Part shown: positions 40,397 to 48,323 of the stretch, piece after piece
Position numbering within the stretch: the stretch's first letter is position 1
Layout: every line of letters starts with the position of its first letter
NCBI RefSeq assembly: GCF_000687455.2
Contig: NZ_JGVW01000055.1
Location: 1-48,323 of the forward strand
Direction of reading: 5' to 3'
Length of the DNA stretch: 48,323 nucleotides
From: Burkholderia sp. lig30
Lineage (GTDB): Bacteria; Pseudomonadota; Gammaproteobacteria; Burkholderiales; Burkholderiaceae
The notes under the pieces: model-generated
What the model saw: the letters and a program-made list of their open reading frames with translations, nothing else
What the model was told of the DNA's origin: nothing
Databases searched by the model: none
Made by a program: the position numbers and the translations under genes

Positions 40397-42592
40397 ATGT
40401 CCCGCGATCTCGAAGTCGGGCTCACCGCGAAATGGCACGACGAGGCGTCTGGTCCTGCGCAACAGACTGGACGGAACGTCCAGCGTTCGGTTGAGCAAAC
40501 CGAGGCTGCGGCCGTCCGCGCTGACCACGGTACGCTCGTCTCGGCCGAGCGTACGGCGCAGGCACGTGTGCAGGCCAGCGTGCGAGCCGACGAGATGATC
40601 CGCACGTCGGCGCAGCGCTCATCCGAGGCGCGCGCGCAACTCAGCGCGCGCTCTGATCAGGCCATTCGCCGCGAAATAGACCAGAACGTAGCAGCCTATA
40701 ACCGCCTCGCGCGCGCCGGCTTCGCGTCGGTCAACGAGCAGGCACGTGCGTATGGTGCACTTGCGCAGCGCGTAGGAGCGCTGAACCGTGAGCTGCGCAA
40801 CACCGAGCAGATTGAGGGACGCATGGCGCGCAGCGGGCGTGCCGTTGGTGCGATGTGGCAGGCCGGTGGTGCAATCGCCGCAGGCGCAGCCGGAGTCATG
40901 GTGGCCGCACCGGCCGTGCGCGAGACGATGGGATATGACCGGCGTATTGCGATGATGGCCAATACAGCTTTCTCGGATCGAGACGTCGCTGGGCGACGCG
41001 CTGGCATGGTCGAGCTGAACAATGCGATCGTCGGGGCGGTTCGGTACGGCGGCGGCTCGCGCGAGCAGGCGGCCGACACGCTGGACAACCTACTCGCCTC
41101 AGGCGCGATCAGCCAAAAGTCAGCGATCAACATGCTGCCGACGCTTCAGAAGTTCGCGACGGCGACCGGCGCAGATCCTAACGAGCTGGGGAACATCGCG
41201 ATCCGGGCAATGCAGAACTTCGGGATCAAGGAATCGGAGATCCCGCGCGCGCTCGACATGGCCCTGAAAGCGGGTCAAGCCGGCGGCTTCGAACTGAAGG
41301 ATATGGCGAAGTGGCTGCCGCAACAGATGGCGATCGCGAAAACGGCTGGGATGTCGGGTCTGAAGGACTTCAGCTCGCTACTCGTCGCCAACCAGGCATC
41401 GGTCATCACGTCCGGCACGAAGGATGAGGCGGGCAACAACCTCGTCAACCTGCTCGAAAAGCTCAACTCGTCGGACACGCAGCACAAGGCCAAGACTCTC
41501 GGCATTGACTTGACTGGGAGTCTGTCGGCTTCGCGCGCACAAGGGGTGAATCCGCTCGATGCGTTCGTAGGCATCGTCGAACGCGTTATTGCAAAGGACT
41601 CGCGCTATCAGAAGTTGCAGGCGCAGCTCGCGAAAGCTCCTGAGGGTGAGCGTCGGGATATTCTCGCGAGCCAGGCGGATCTGCTTCAGGGTTCAGCGAT
41701 CGGCAAACTGATTCATGATCGGCAGGCGCTCGGTGCGTTGGTGGCGTACATGAATCAGGCCGATTACCGTAAGCAGGTCGTGGCCCAGGTCAATGATTCC
41801 CGGTCAGCAGTGGATGGGAACTTCTCTCTCATCTCGGGTACGGCATCGTTCAAGACGCAGCAGCTCGATAACGAGAAAACCTTCGCTCAGCAGGACGCGT
41901 TACAAGGCGTCGACAGCAAACTGGGCGACGTCGCGAGCAAGCTTACCGAGTACGCGCAGAAATACCCTGGCATCACAACAGCGATGGTGGGTGCAACCGA
42001 TGGCCTCAAGGTATTCACGGCCGCGCTGACGGCGGCCGCCTCGGTCAGCATCCTGCGAGACGGGTTCCGTGGAGGTGGCGCAGCCGCTGCGGCGGCCGAA
42101 GGCGCCGCTGATGCCGCCGCACTCGCGAAAGCTGGCGCACTGGGCGCGGATGCATCGCGCGGATCTCGCCTGCTTGCAGGTGCGAAGTGGGCAGGCCGGC
42201 TCGCTGCCCCGCTTACCGTTTTGGCCGGCGGGCTCGAGGCGATGTCGGTCGCGAACGATTCGAGCTTGAGCGCCGAGCAGAAAAAGGCGGCCTATGTGGG
42301 GGTTGGTGGCGGCGTCGCGGGCGCGCTCGCCGGCGGTGCGGCAGGCGCCGCAGTAGGATCGGTCGTGCCCGGCGTGGGCACGGCGCTAGGCTTCATCGGC
42401 GGTGCTGCGGGCGGCTACTTCGGTCACGACTGGGGAGAAAAGATCGGCAAGATGATCGGTGATGCAATCTTCGCGCAGAAGAAGGACGAGAAACCTGCAC
42501 CGATCGAGGCACATTTGGTCTTCAACTTGGATGGCATACCGTTCTTCGAGACCATCCAGACGATGAACCGCAAGGCGGCATTGAGGCAATAA
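40397..42592 (+). CDS. tail tape measure protein
   Basis: The 731-residue protein is largely helical: an Ala/Arg/Gln-rich coiled N-terminal part (about 1-130), then a conserved tape-measure domain (RETMGYDRRIAMMANTAFSD, QKSAINMLPTLQKFATATGA). Hydrophobic Gly/Ala-rich segments lie at about 150-175 and 630-680 (GVAGALAGGAAGAAVGSVVP). It sets tail length and is delivered into the cell envelope during infection. It follows the chaperone genes. The start ATG 40397 has no strong ribosome-binding site. Confidence 0.93.
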   Translation: MSRDLEVGLTAKWHDEASGPAQQTGRNVQRSVEQTEAAAVRADHGTLVSAERTAQARVQASVRADEMIRTSAQRSSEARAQLSARSDQAIRREIDQNVAAYNRLARAGFASVNEQARAYGALAQRVGALNRELRNTEQIEGRMARSGRAVGAMWQAGGAIAAGAAGVMVAAPAVRETMGYDRRIAMMANTAFSDRDVAGRRAGMVELNNAIVGAVRYGGGSREQAADTLDNLLASGAISQKSAINMLPTLQKFATATGADPNELGNIAIRAMQNFGIKESEIPRALDMALKAGQAGGFELKDMAKWLPQQMAIAKTAGMSGLKDFSSLLVANQASVITSGTKDEAGNNLVNLLEKLNSSDTQHKAKTLGIDLTGSLSASRAQGVNPLDAFVGIVERVIAKDSRYQKLQAQLAKAPEGERRDILASQADLLQGSAIGKLIHDRQALGALVAYMNQADYRKQVVAQVNDSRSAVDGNFSLISGTASFKTQQLDNEKTFAQQDALQGVDSKLGDVASKLTEYAQKYPGITTAMVGATDGLKVFTAALTAAASVSILRDGFRGGGAAAAAAEGAADAAALAKAGALGADASRGSRLLAGAKWAGRLAAPLTVLAGGLEAMSVANDSSLSAEQKKAAYVGVGGGVAGALAGGAAGAAVGSVVPGVGTALGFIGGAAGGYFGHDWGEKIGKMIGDAIFAQKKDEKPAPIEAHLVFNLDGIPFFETIQTMNRKAALRQ

Positions 42593-42593
42593 C

Positions 42594-43904
42594 ATGGCGT
42601 GGAAAGACACTTTGCAGGATGCATCGTTCCGCGGCGTCGTGTTCGACTGCCAGCGCACCGATGACACAATTGCCCGTGATGTGGCGCGCTACAGCTATCC
42701 AAACGTCGACGGCGAGGATATCGTCGATCTCGGGCAGAAGGCCAACGAGGTCAACCTGACGGCCGTATTCTGGGGCGACGACTACGAGTCGAAGCTGCAG
42801 AACTTCCTCGGTGCGTTAGCAATGAAGGGTGTGGGTGAGCTGATCCATCCGGTGTTCGGCAGTATGCCGAACATGCAGTTCCTCGGTGGCCACGTTTCGC
42901 ATGACGCCGAGAACGTCGATCACTGCCTCATTGAGATGCGCTTTGCCGCGTCGACGCCGAGCAATCCGTTTTTCGTGCAGAAGCTCACGACGCAGGTGGC
43001 CGACGCGACGGCCCAACACGCTCAGGATGCGGCGTCGGCCGGTGGTAGCCTGTTCTCGAAGGCGATGTCTGCGCTTAACGCGGCAAAGGCTGGGCTGCGG
43101 CGTCTGAACGCGCTCCGCGACGTGCTCAGCGGTACGCTCGGCCCTATCAAGTCGCTGGTGAAGGGACTCGAGACCACTGCCCTCGACTATCTGAAATTTC
43201 CGTCGGCTTTTGTCGGTGATCTGACCAGCCTTGTCGGCGGCATGGCAGATCTGCGTTCGTTCGATGTCGGTTCGATCATGTCCGACTGGGGTGGTATGTT
43301 CGAACAGATGCAGACCGTGATCAAACTGCCGAGTGCTGCATCGAGCGGACAGCCGGTGACGATGCCTGGTGCAGCAGCAGCCGCAACCATCCCGAATGGT
43401 CCCGTCGATCCGGCGCAGCCATACTCGCCGCCACGCACTAACGCGGTATCGGTCGATCCCGGCGATCTGAAGACCGTCGATGCTATCGTGCAGATCGGAG
43501 TTGCCACGACCGTCGCTGGCGTTGCGTCTGACGTGCTTGCCAACGAGGTGGCAGCACCGACACTCACGCCCGAGCAGATCGAGCAGATCACGAACGATAC
43601 CCGCTCGCTATTGCAGGATGCCATCGATGCCGTTAGCGCATCGGGCGATCTCAACGAGACCAGACCGGTGGCGGAAGCGCTGCGCACCGTGGCGCTGTCC
43701 GTGCAGCAGCTCGCGGTCAGCACGATTGACGCGATGCCGCCGCTCATCACGCGCACGGTGCCTTCTCCATGCAACCTAACGCTCCTCGCATTCCGATGGT
43801 ACGGCGACTACACGCGCTCGGCCGAGTTACTGCGCCTAAACCCATCGATCAAGAACCCGAATTTCATTGCAACTGGAGAGGTGCTACGTGCTTTCGCCAA
43901 GTAA
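42594..43904 (+). CDS. DNA circularisation N-terminal domain protein (Mu gp43/gpN)
   Basis: The 436-residue protein has the DNA_circ_N domain (about 1-95: WKDTLQDASFRGVVFDCQRT, YPNVDGEDIVDLGQKANEVN, ELIHPVFGSM) and a long variable C-terminal part. In Mu this is gpN, a baseplate hub/tail component; the DNA circularisation name is historical. The C-terminal segment FRWYGDYTRSAELLRLN resembles a LysM/tail X-type motif. GAGG precedes the ATG, two bases after the tape-measure stop. It overlaps the next gene. Confidence 0.9.
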   Translation: MAWKDTLQDASFRGVVFDCQRTDDTIARDVARYSYPNVDGEDIVDLGQKANEVNLTAVFWGDDYESKLQNFLGALAMKGVGELIHPVFGSMPNMQFLGGHVSHDAENVDHCLIEMRFAASTPSNPFFVQKLTTQVADATAQHAQDAASAGGSLFSKAMSALNAAKAGLRRLNALRDVLSGTLGPIKSLVKGLETTALDYLKFPSAFVGDLTSLVGGMADLRSFDVGSIMSDWGGMFEQMQTVIKLPSAASSGQPVTMPGAAAAATIPNGPVDPAQPYSPPRTNAVSVDPGDLKTVDAIVQIGVATTVAGVASDVLANEVAAPTLTPEQIEQITNDTRSLLQDAIDAVSASGDLNETRPVAEALRTVALSVQQLAVSTIDAMPPLITRTVPSPCNLTLLAFRWYGDYTRSAELLRLNPSIKNPNFIATGEVLRAFAK

Positions 43905-45021
43905 TGACATCTCTGTACTGATCGGCGGCAAGGCCCACAGGGAGTGGACCTCATACTCGATCGACTCGGACTTGCTGGTGCCGGCTGACGCATGGGAGGT
44001 AACGCTGTCCCGACCGAATGGCACGATGCCGGCCGACATCAACAAGGGAGCGGCCGTGCAGGTTCGAGTCGGCGGAGACACCGTACTGGTCGGCTATGTC
44101 GGTTACGTGAGGCGGCGTACGGCGAAAGGCAGTAAGTCATTTTCGATTTCCGGCCGGGATCTCGCTGCGATCCTGCGCGACTGCTCAGCGCCAATCTTCA
44201 CGGCGAAACAGGTTTCACTCGAAGAGGTCGTCGCCAACATCGTACGTCCGCTCGGCATCCAGAAAATCCGCATCGACACTGCACAGGAGGTGCCGGGATG
44301 GGACAAGATCAGCATCGACCCCGGTGAAACTGCGTGGGATGCACTCCAGCATGCAGCCGAAGGCGTCGGCCTGTGGCCGTGGTTCGATCCGGATGGTACG
44401 CTGGTCATCGGTGGCCCGGACTATAACGCGCAGCCGGTCGCGAGCTTGATCCTGCGTGAAGACGGCAAGGGCAATAACGTCGAGTGGTTCGATGAAGACG
44501 ATTCGATCGAGGAGCGTTACTCCGAGGTCACGGTGCTTGGCCAGGCGCACGGCACACATCTCGGAACAGGCAAGAATGCGATGAAAGTCACGGTTAAAGA
44601 TCCGAGCGTGACCGTGTACCGCCCGAAGGTGTATGTCGATCACGATGCGCCGAATCTTGCAGCATGCGAGTCGCGCGCGCGCAAGATCATCTCCGATTCG
44701 GCGTTGCACGCGCACACGCTGAGGGCGTCGGTGCGAGGTCATCGAACGAGCGATGGCGTGCTTTGGAAGCCGGGTCAGCGCGTCCACGTGATCTGGGAGG
44801 AGTATGGTATCGACGCAGTGTACTTCCTGATGGGCAGGCGTTTCACGGGAGGGCGCGACAGTTCGCCTGGTGCGCGTACGACACTGACGCTCAAGGAAGA
44901 TGGCGTATGGGTGCCGGACGCTCACCCCCATTCCGGCCGCAAGCATCGCCACAAGGGGCATAGTGGCCCGCTGGAAATCATCACGACCGACGCGAGCGGT
45001 CATACCGCGGTGAGCAAATGA
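43888..45021 (+). CDS. baseplate hub protein (Mu gp44/gpP, gpD-like)
   Basis: The 377-residue protein has hub folds shared with P2 gpD and T4 gp27: ISVLIGGKAHREWTSYSIDS, WEVTLSRPNG, ISGRDLAAILRDCSAP and VLWKPGQRVHVIWEEYG. It should bind the tube and the spike. I chose GTG 43888, seven bases after GGAGAG; the frame is open to a TTG at 43867. Its first 17 bases overlap the gp43 gene, and its last four overlap gp45. Confidence 0.92.
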   Translation: MLSPSNDISVLIGGKAHREWTSYSIDSDLLVPADAWEVTLSRPNGTMPADINKGAAVQVRVGGDTVLVGYVGYVRRRTAKGSKSFSISGRDLAAILRDCSAPIFTAKQVSLEEVVANIVRPLGIQKIRIDTAQEVPGWDKISIDPGETAWDALQHAAEGVGLWPWFDPDGTLVIGGPDYNAQPVASLILREDGKGNNVEWFDEDDSIEERYSEVTVLGQAHGTHLGTGKNAMKVTVKDPSVTVYRPKVYVDHDAPNLAACESRARKIISDSALHAHTLRASVRGHRTSDGVLWKPGQRVHVIWEEYGIDAVYFLMGRRFTGGRDSSPGARTTLTLKEDGVWVPDAHPHSGRKHRHKGHSGPLEIITTDASGHTAVSK

Positions 45022-45659
45022 TCGGGGATATCGACAAGCGCATCCAGCGCGCACTGGCTGGCGTCCGACAAGCATTTCGAGGTGTGGTCAACAGTGTGTC
45101 CAGTGATGGGCCGGTGCAGATCGTCGGAGGAGAAGGTCTGTCCGGGGAGGCAATGACTGACCTCGAATACATGCAGCACTATGGCTTCAGCAGCAACCCG
45201 CCAGACGGGACGATGGCGGTTATCCTGCCGATCGGCGGAAAGACCGGTCACGGCATCATCATCGCGACCGAGCATGGTGCATATCGGTTCAAGCAACTCA
45301 TGCGCGGAGAGGTCGCAATATCGAGCGATGAGGGAGATTCCGTCGTCCTGAATCGCGGCCGCGTAATCAACGTTAAAACGAAGACGTTAAACATCGACGC
45401 GGACGACGAGGTGAACATCAACACGAAGAAGATGGCAATCAAGGCGGATTCCATTGACGCGGACACGCCGGAGCTGGCCGTGAGCGGTCTGACGTCGGCG
45501 AATGGTGGTCTAGCGGCAAAGGCAGGCGAAGGCAGGGAGCACGCGATCGATATTGACGGTACGGCTAACGTCACCGATGACGTGTTCATCAACGGAAAAT
45601 CTCAGAGTGGCCATCGCCACAAAGACAGTCTGGGCGGTATGACGACGGCGGAACAGTAA
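45018..45659 (+). CDS. baseplate spike protein (Mu gp45, gpV-like)
   Basis: The 213-residue protein has an OB-fold N terminus (about 20-95: VVNSVSSDGPVQIVGGEG, MTDLEYMQHYGFSSNPPDGT), then a triple-stranded beta-helix region (RGRVINVKTKTLNIDADDEV). The tip has SGHRHKDSLGG; the HxH motif binds iron in Mu and phi92-type spikes. It should form the membrane-piercing trimer. ATG 45018 overlaps the hub stop. Confidence 0.93.
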   Translation: MIGDIDKRIQRALAGVRQAFRGVVNSVSSDGPVQIVGGEGLSGEAMTDLEYMQHYGFSSNPPDGTMAVILPIGGKTGHGIIIATEHGAYRFKQLMRGEVAISSDEGDSVVLNRGRVINVKTKTLNIDADDEVNINTKKMAIKADSIDADTPELAVSGLTSANGGLAAKAGEGREHAIDIDGTANVTDDVFINGKSQSGHRHKDSLGGMTTAEQ

Positions 45660-45719
45660 CCCGCCTACTGAAGCCCAGCAGTATCCCCTCATTCATGCCT
45701 CGCACGGAGAATCGCCGGC

Positions 45720-46070
45720 ATGGATGCCTTTCTTGACCCGAAGACCCGCGATTACACCGGGACGCGCGCCACGTCGCTGCAGAACGCGGTGTATATCCGC
45801 CTTGAAACGCCGCTCGGCTTCTACTGGGCGGCACCCGACATCGGGTCGAAGCTGTATCTGCTCAAGCGCGAAAAAGACGTTTCGCGCGTGCACACCCTTG
45901 CTGTCCAGTACGCGCAGCAGGCGCTCAATCCGTTGGTTAAAAACGGCCGCGCGCAAAGGGTGTCGGTGTCGCCAATGCCAGGCGAGACCGGCTGGCTCAT
46001 CCTGATCATCGACGTTGTGGATGCAGCAGGCAATCCGCAACACTTCCAGCACCCCGTGAAGGTTTCCTGA
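45720..46070 (+). CDS. baseplate wedge protein (Mu gp46, gpW-like)
   Basis: The 116-residue protein matches the GP46/gpW-like family: MDAFLDPKTRDYTGTRATSL, PLGFYWAAPDIGSKLYLLKR and GETGWLILIIDVVDAAGN. It is a wedge or sheath-initiator component. A GGAG lies 12 bases before ATG 45720. Its stop shares one base with the next start (TGATG). Confidence 0.9.
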   Translation: MDAFLDPKTRDYTGTRATSLQNAVYIRLETPLGFYWAAPDIGSKLYLLKREKDVSRVHTLAVQYAQQALNPLVKNGRAQRVSVSPMPGETGWLILIIDVVDAAGNPQHFQHPVKVS

Positions 46071-47155
46071 TGCCGGCGACCGTCCTCACCGCAGCGCAGA
46101 TTCGCGACAACATCCTGCGCGACAGGCAGAATCTGCAGACCGACCAGCAGATCGACATCGACTCCGACTCCGATAACTTCATACGGGCGGCCGCGACCGG
46201 AAGCGCGATCGAAGGGTTATATGGGTACGGACAATGGGGCGCGAAGCAGGTCTTTCCCGATTCGGCCGACGAGGCGAACGTAATTCGCCATGCAGCGCTA
46301 CGCGGCCTTTACCTGAAGGATGCAAAGTACGCATCGGGGCCGGCGCTGATCACCGGGACGCCTGGCGTTGAGTTCGCGAGCGGGTTAGCTGCGAAGTTCT
46401 CCGACGGTACCCAGTACGTGACGACATCGGGCGGCGTGTTCGATGCGTCCAGAGCGGCGACGGTCACGGTGAGAGCCATAGTCGCTGGAACAGCTGGTGG
46501 CCGCGCGTCGGGAGATAAACTCACACTGACCGTTCCGCCGGTTGGGGTGGATGCATCGATCACAGTGACCGGAGACACGGGTATCACTGGCGGAACCGAT
46601 CAGGAAACGGTGGAGAGCTTGCTGCAGCGTCTCCTAGTGAGGATGCGCAAACCGGCCGCCGGCGGAAACAAGTACGACTACTGGGACTGGGCAATGGAGG
46701 TGCCGGGTGTCACGGGCGCCTTTGTGTATCCGCTGCGGCGTGGTCTTGGCACGATCGATGTTGCAATCGTATCGGCCACGGGAATGCCCTCGAAGGAAAC
46801 GATCGATGCTGCTCAGGCGCACATCGACGACGTGCGGCCTGTCTCTGCAAAAAACTCGCTCGTATTTGCGCCGACGATCAAGTCCTATGACGTGGTCGTC
46901 GGCGTGCAGCTCGATGGCATCTCACTCGCTGATGCGACGACTGCTATCAACAGCGCGCTCACCGTGTACGACTTGTCGATTGTTCCGGGTGCCAGTGCGA
47001 TCCGAAACCACATCGGTGGGATCGTCAACGATATCAGTGGCGTAGTGGACTACGTGCTGGCTTCCCCCGCCGCCAATGTCGTGCCGGACGTCGGTGCGGA
47101 CAAGGTTGAGTGGTGCCGTATCGGACGCATCACGGTGAATCCGATGGGAGCGTAG
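46070..47155 (+). CDS. baseplate J-like protein (Mu gp47)
   Basis: The 361-residue protein has the baseplate J pattern: QQIDIDSDSDNFIRAAATGS, ANVIRHAALRGLYLKDA, RASGDKLTLTVPPVGVDAS, ESLLQRLLVRMRKPAAGGNK, DYWDWAMEVPGVTGAFVYP. The C-terminal ferredoxin-like domains follow. It joins the wedge around the hub. Length is close to Mu gp47. It starts at ATG 46070, overlapping the gp46 stop. Confidence 0.95.
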   Translation: MPATVLTAAQIRDNILRDRQNLQTDQQIDIDSDSDNFIRAAATGSAIEGLYGYGQWGAKQVFPDSADEANVIRHAALRGLYLKDAKYASGPALITGTPGVEFASGLAAKFSDGTQYVTTSGGVFDASRAATVTVRAIVAGTAGGRASGDKLTLTVPPVGVDASITVTGDTGITGGTDQETVESLLQRLLVRMRKPAAGGNKYDYWDWAMEVPGVTGAFVYPLRRGLGTIDVAIVSATGMPSKETIDAAQAHIDDVRPVSAKNSLVFAPTIKSYDVVVGVQLDGISLADATTAINSALTVYDLSIVPGASAIRNHIGGIVNDISGVVDYVLASPAANVVPDVGADKVEWCRIGRITVNPMGA

Positions 47156-47157
47156 CC

Positions 47158-47730
47158 ATGACGACGCACGCTGACCTACTCGGCCAGTTGATGCCGCCGG
47201 TCTCTTACGACGCGACCGCACCGAATTTGGCTGCTGACCTGCAGGCCGAAGGATCAGCGCTTGACGCGGCACAGGCCGCGCTTGCCATGATTCAGGAAGC
47301 GGCGATTCCGTCGTTCGTGTCGATTCAATTCCTGCCCGACTGGGAACGTCTGCTCGCGATCACGCCATCTTCGGGTGCCTCGATGCAGCAGCGGCTGACG
47401 TTTGTGATCGCCAAGCTCAATGAGACAGGTGGATTGTCGATTCCGTATTTCAAGCAACTCGCGTCGAGCCTCGGATACACGATTGACATCGTGGAGCCGC
47501 AGCCGTTCCGGGTTGATTCCGGTCGAATCGGTGACGCCCTCTACGTCGAGGACATCATCTATTGTTGGCGCGTAGTGGTACAGGGAAAGCCAAGCGTCAG
47601 CTACTACTTTCGGGTCGGCCAGAGTGCTGTTGGCGAACGGTTACTGTCGTTCTCGGAACCGATGCTGGAACAGCTTTTCAATGATCTGAAGCCGGGTCAC
47701 ACGTACGTTTCATTTTCGTATCAAGGTTAA
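47158..47730 (+). CDS. tail protein (Mu gp48, DUF2313)
   Basis: The 190-residue protein matches DUF2313/Mu gp48: HADLLGQLMPPVSYD, WERLLAITPSSGASMQQRL, LNETGGLSIPYFKQLASSLG and LEQLFNDLKPGHTYVSFSY. It probably links the baseplate to tail fibres, like P2 gpI. GGGAG precedes ATG 47158; the frame is open to 47110. The tail fibre gene follows three bases later. Confidence 0.93.
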   Translation: MTTHADLLGQLMPPVSYDATAPNLAADLQAEGSALDAAQAALAMIQEAAIPSFVSIQFLPDWERLLAITPSSGASMQQRLTFVIAKLNETGGLSIPYFKQLASSLGYTIDIVEPQPFRVDSGRIGDALYVEDIIYCWRVVVQGKPSVSYYFRVGQSAVGERLLSFSEPMLEQLFNDLKPGHTYVSFSYQG

Positions 47731-47733
47731 AGC

Positions 47734-48323
47734 ATGCAGCGGATTAATACGCCGGACGGCGCATTTCATGCAGGTGACGATTCGACGGGGGCGCTAGGCA
47801 CGATCGTCACGTCTGCGTACATGCAGTCGATGCAGGAAGAGGTCGTGGGTGTGGTCGAGGGCGCCGGGATGGAGCTTGATCCTGCTGATAACGGCCAGCT
47901 GTTAAAGGCACTGGTGAAGATTATCAAGATGCAGGAAGTCGTCAGCTCCTACTCGATCGCTGCACTTCCAACGCAGAATGTCGGACCGATCCTTGTCACC
48001 GAGGTGGCCGAGATCTGGACGTGGTCAGCGAGCGCCCATTTCACGGGATATCGGTCACAGTTGTGTGGCGACCCGCTTTTTAGTGCGCGCGCTACGCCAC
48101 TCATCCAGCATCTGGACGCGGTCGGCGGCTCGGTCAGTATGGCGGCCTATCCGGGCCTGTGGGGATGGGCGCAGGATCAAGGGCTGGTTGTGACTGCCGC
48201 GAACTGGGTTGCTGGCACGCATACCTTCGTGGACAACGGCAACAGCACGTTCAGACTCCCCGATCTTCGCAACCAGTTTTTCCGTGCGACCGGAACTAAC
48301 GCTGACACTGCAAATGCGCGGGC
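47734..48323 (+). CDS. tail fibre protein, 5' part (cut by window end)
   Basis: From ATG 47734 the frame is open to the window edge, 196 codons. It begins MQRINTPDGAFHAGDDSTGA and has a fibre N-terminal pattern with DNGQLLKALVKIIK, which should attach to the baseplate. A later part has STFRLPDLRNQFFRATG, the phage tail collar motif usually seen near the receptor-binding end. The short distance between the two suggests a compact fibre. The 3' end, the assembly chaperone and any invertible segment are outside the window. Confidence 0.88.
   Translation, partial: MQRINTPDGAFHAGDDSTGALGTIVTSAYMQSMQEEVVGVVEGAGMELDPADNGQLLKALVKIIKMQEVVSSYSIAALPTQNVGPILVTEVAEIWTWSASAHFTGYRSQLCGDPLFSARATPLIQHLDAVGGSVSMAAYPGLWGWAQDQGLVVTAANWVAGTHTFVDNGNSTFRLPDLRNQFFRATGTNADTANAR

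Larger units (their letters stand above)
14850..48323. mobile_element. Mu-like transposable prophage, left part (right end outside window)
   Basis: From here to the window edge all recognisable genes belong to a Mu-type phage: repressor and Ner, MuA/MuB-like transposition proteins, GemA, Mor, a lysis cassette, Mu-type head genes (gp27-gp29, gpF, gpG, protease/scaffold, gpT) and contractile-tail genes (gp36-gp48). No serine or tyrosine integrase is present, as expected for phages that integrate by transposition. The exact left end is uncertain. The TG at 14850-14851 is a candidate because Mu-type ends begin 5'-TG and phage-like repeats start a few bases later. The target-site duplication cannot be checked. 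Confidence 0.93.

Noticed and set aside
47734..48323. Invertible tail-fibre segment with Gin-type inversion site
   Set aside because: No inversion-site-like repeat or invertase gene is seen before the window ends.
1..48323. CRISPR arrays, insertion sequences and rRNA genes
   Set aside because: No regularly spaced repeats, IS ends with short transposases, or rRNA sequence were found; the only transposase is the phage one.

Overview
The first ~14.8 kb is chromosomal DNA of a GC-rich betaproteobacterium. Gene order (relA, tRNA-Val, thrS-infC-rpmI-rplT-pheS-pheT-ihfA-merR), protein sequences and GC-rich codon use fit Burkholderia, probably the cepacia complex. The species call is an inference. 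From about 14.85 kb to the window edge lies a Mu-like transposable prophage whose right end is not in the window.

Chromosome, 1-14.8 kb. A partial gene end is followed by an alpha/beta hydrolase, a RidA-like protein and the (p)ppGpp synthetase RelA. A tRNA-Val(GAC) with a near-consensus promoter comes next. The translation cluster follows: threonyl-tRNA synthetase, IF3 (with a rare ATC start codon), L35, L20, both subunits of phenylalanyl-tRNA synthetase, IHF-alpha and a MerR-type regulator. A leftward gene at 12417-14645 encodes a secreted or membrane-anchored protein made of two ~350-residue repeats of an unrecognised domain.

Prophage early region, 14.85-24.8 kb. A leftward S24-type repressor faces a rightward Ner-like regulator across a 150-bp operator/promoter region. 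Then come a putative DNA-binding regulator, a leftward gene of unknown function antisense to the early transcript, a MuA-type DDE transposase and a MuB-type ATPase. A run of small, tightly overlapping accessory genes follows, including a DUF3164 protein and a 28-residue membrane peptide. The block ends with GemA and a Mor-type activator and is closed by a terminator.

Prophage late region, 24.8-48.3 kb. The lysis cassette is endolysin, putative holin, and Rz with Rz1 embedded in it. After it come a DksA/TraR-like zinc-finger protein, two small membrane proteins, and the small and large terminase subunits. Head genes follow: portal, gpF with a C-terminal PBECR2-like nuclease domain, gpG, protease with a nested scaffold, a probable decoration protein, and the gpT capsid. 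Head-tail and contractile-tail genes follow: FluMu_N protein, gp36, gp37, gp38, sheath, tube, chaperone with a -1 frameshift site, tape measure, gp43, gp44, spike gp45, gp46, gp47, gp48 and the start of a tail fibre. Most genes overlap or nearly abut and read rightward, so early and late blocks are probably long polycistronic units. All structural modules seen are intact, so the prophage could be functional, but this cannot be judged without the right end.

I did not find a wholly new system. The most unusual items are the -1 frameshift signal, the PBECR2 fusion, the structured 220-nt gap inside the head operon, the antisense gene beside the transposase, the nested and embedded genes, and the duplicated-domain chromosomal protein.
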